Positions 63,232-64,000 of a stretch of DNA of 64,000 nt are shown piece after piece (within the stretch, counting starts at the first letter, position 1; every line of letters starts with the position of its first letter). The notes below the pieces were generated by a model. That model searched no databases, was not told the origin of the DNA, and was given only the letters and a program-made list of their open reading frames with translations. This DNA is from Cardiobacteriaceae bacterium (lineage in GTDB: Bacteria; Pseudomonadota; Gammaproteobacteria; Cardiobacteriales; Cardiobacteriaceae): assembly GCA_030529365.1 (NCBI GenBank), contig JAUMXB010000001.1:276094-340093 (forward strand). Reading direction: 5' to 3'. A program made the translations under genes and the position numbers.

Positions 63232-63864
63232 ATGGAAAAAATCAGCCTCACTTTCCAGCCCACTGACGCCGACCGCAAAGCCGTCAGCAAACTTCTCTGC
63301 AAATACCGCCCGCGCGTTCGCCAGCAAACCGCCGTGCATATCGCCTTTACCCTCATCGCCATCGCCCTGCTCGCCGCCTATTTCCATCACCTGCGCCTCA
63401 CCAGCCAGTTCTTCGCCGATGTCTGCCATGCCTTCCCCGTTTACGACGAAAACACTGTCGTCGCCTGTGAAGCCGACAGCAGCATCGCCCGCGACCATCT
63501 CTCATGGCTCATCTACAGCCTCATCGCGCAGATCCCCCTCATCGCCACGTGGCTCACCTACAGCTACCGCAGCAACTGGCGCAACACTTTCCATTCCCTG
63601 AACGGCCGCACCTTCACCTACGCCATCAGTGCCGACGGCCTCGACAGCCACGAACACGGCAAAGCCCGCACGCATTACCCGTGGCACGCCATCGAGCGCC
63701 TGGCATTCGACCAAGGCTACATCCTCTTTTTCATAGACCGTTGCGCCGTCCTTTTCGTCTCGCGCGAACACTTCGCGAGCGCTCAGGATGCCGACTATTT
63801 CTGGCAGCAGGCGCAGACATGGTGGCAAGCGCGGCGTCATCCCGGCAACCAGTCGGCTGGCTAG
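63232..63864 (+). CDS. YcxB-like membrane protein of unknown function
   Basis: The 210-residue protein has two membrane helices (about 35-55 and 92-112) separated by a short outside loop with two cysteines (ADVCHAF and TVVACEAD). A cytoplasmic C-terminal domain follows with FTYAISADGLDSHEHGKARTHYPWHAIERLAFDQGYILFFIDRCAVLFVSREHF, the pattern of YcxB-like C-terminal domains. Function is unknown. The ribosome site before the ATG is poor, being made of S-element sequence (AAAATCTCAATAAA), so expression may be low or start further in. Confidence 0.72.
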   Translation: MEKISLTFQPTDADRKAVSKLLCKYRPRVRQQTAVHIAFTLIAIALLAAYFHHLRLTSQFFADVCHAFPVYDENTVVACEADSSIARDHLSWLIYSLIAQIPLIATWLTYSYRSNWRNTFHSLNGRTFTYAISADGLDSHEHGKARTHYPWHAIERLAFDQGYILFFIDRCAVLFVSREHFASAQDADYFWQQAQTWWQARRHPGNQSAG

Positions 63865-63913
63865 AGCAAATCGGATTTATCTGTTTATACAAGTAGTTGC
63901 GACGAAGCGCCCC

Positions 63914-63949
63914 AAAGCCCCTGGGCGCAGCCGCAGACGCGGGGCTTTT
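63914..63949 (+). terminator. Possible terminator after the YcxB-like gene
   Basis: AAAGCCCC (63914-63921) pairs with GGGGCTTT (63941-63948) around a 19-base loop that can itself pair. The T-run is only four long, so it is a modest terminator at best. Confidence 0.5.
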
Positions 63950-63959
63950 GGCGGAAATA

Positions 63960-63999
63960 CGGGCTTGGGTGTTTGAGCGACAGCGAGTTTACAAGCCCG
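63960..63999. repeat. Inverted repeat at window edge
   Basis: CGGGCTTG at 63960-63967 and CAAGCCCG at 63992-63999 are exact inverse copies around GTGTTTGAGCGACAGCGAG-containing text. It may be one end of a dispersed repeat continuing beyond the window. Confidence 0.5.
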
Positions 64000-64000
64000 C

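Overview
The window is an ordinary stretch of a gammaproteobacterial chromosome with GC-rich, densely packed genes. The mix of genes (lolA-ftsK, cmoAB, lipA, mnmG, tol-pal, panBC, lspA-ileS-ribF, yebC-ruvCAB, yajC-secDF, argH, hemCDXY, a giant NAD-type glutamate dehydrogenase, and no flagellar genes) would fit a Cardiobacteriaceae-like organism such as Cardiobacterium. That name is an inference from gene content and was not tested by any search. No rRNA, tRNA, CRISPR array, prophage or intact insertion sequence was seen.

Layout. 1-5120: lolA (cut by the window edge), ftsK, cmoB and cmoA, all on the minus strand. 5385-9459: selO, lipA, deoB. 9460-10131: an AT-rich non-coding stretch, followed by a three-gene signalling operon (membrane CheA-like kinase, CheY-like regulator, CheX-like phosphatase; 10132-13155). 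13706-15780: mnmG and a coupled 72-residue protein. 16289-17373: pseudoazurin and a DUF3060-type protein. 17536-22045: an iron-type ABC importer with two tandem paralogous binding proteins. 22395-25785: a TPP riboswitch controlling thiD and a ThiZXY-like precursor importer. 26073-27873: a glutathione transferase, a shortened CreD-like protein and a small protein. 27980-32713: NAD-glutamate dehydrogenase. 32898-37963: the Tol-Pal system. 38189-46819: panC, panB, sdaA, asparaginase, lspA, ileS, ribF. 46994-52031: a glucose-family PTS permease and ruvB-ruvA-ruvC-yebC. 52145-55934: secF, secD, yajC and a small lipoprotein. 55991-63864: argH, then hemC-hemD-hemX-hemY, an AI-2E/PerM-family permease and a YcxB-like protein.

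The most striking signal is not a gene. Twenty-two copies of one palindromic intergenic element (called the S-element here) punctuate the window, about one per 2.9 kb, nearly always at a boundary between transcription units and never inside a gene. Each is built from the 8-base palindrome AAGCGCTT flanked by AT-rich palindromic modules (GAGAAATTTTCTC or GGTAAAAAATYACTATTT). Seventeen copies carry two AAGCGCTT cores (or one-base variants), and in thirteen of these the cores are exactly 31 bp apart, about three helical turns, with the central AT palindrome exactly between them. Copies occur in tandem, convergent and divergent gaps, so neither a plain promoter nor a plain terminator explains them. 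A second, rarer MITE-like family with GCAGGTTGG-type ends is clustered near the iron importer and panB/sdaA.
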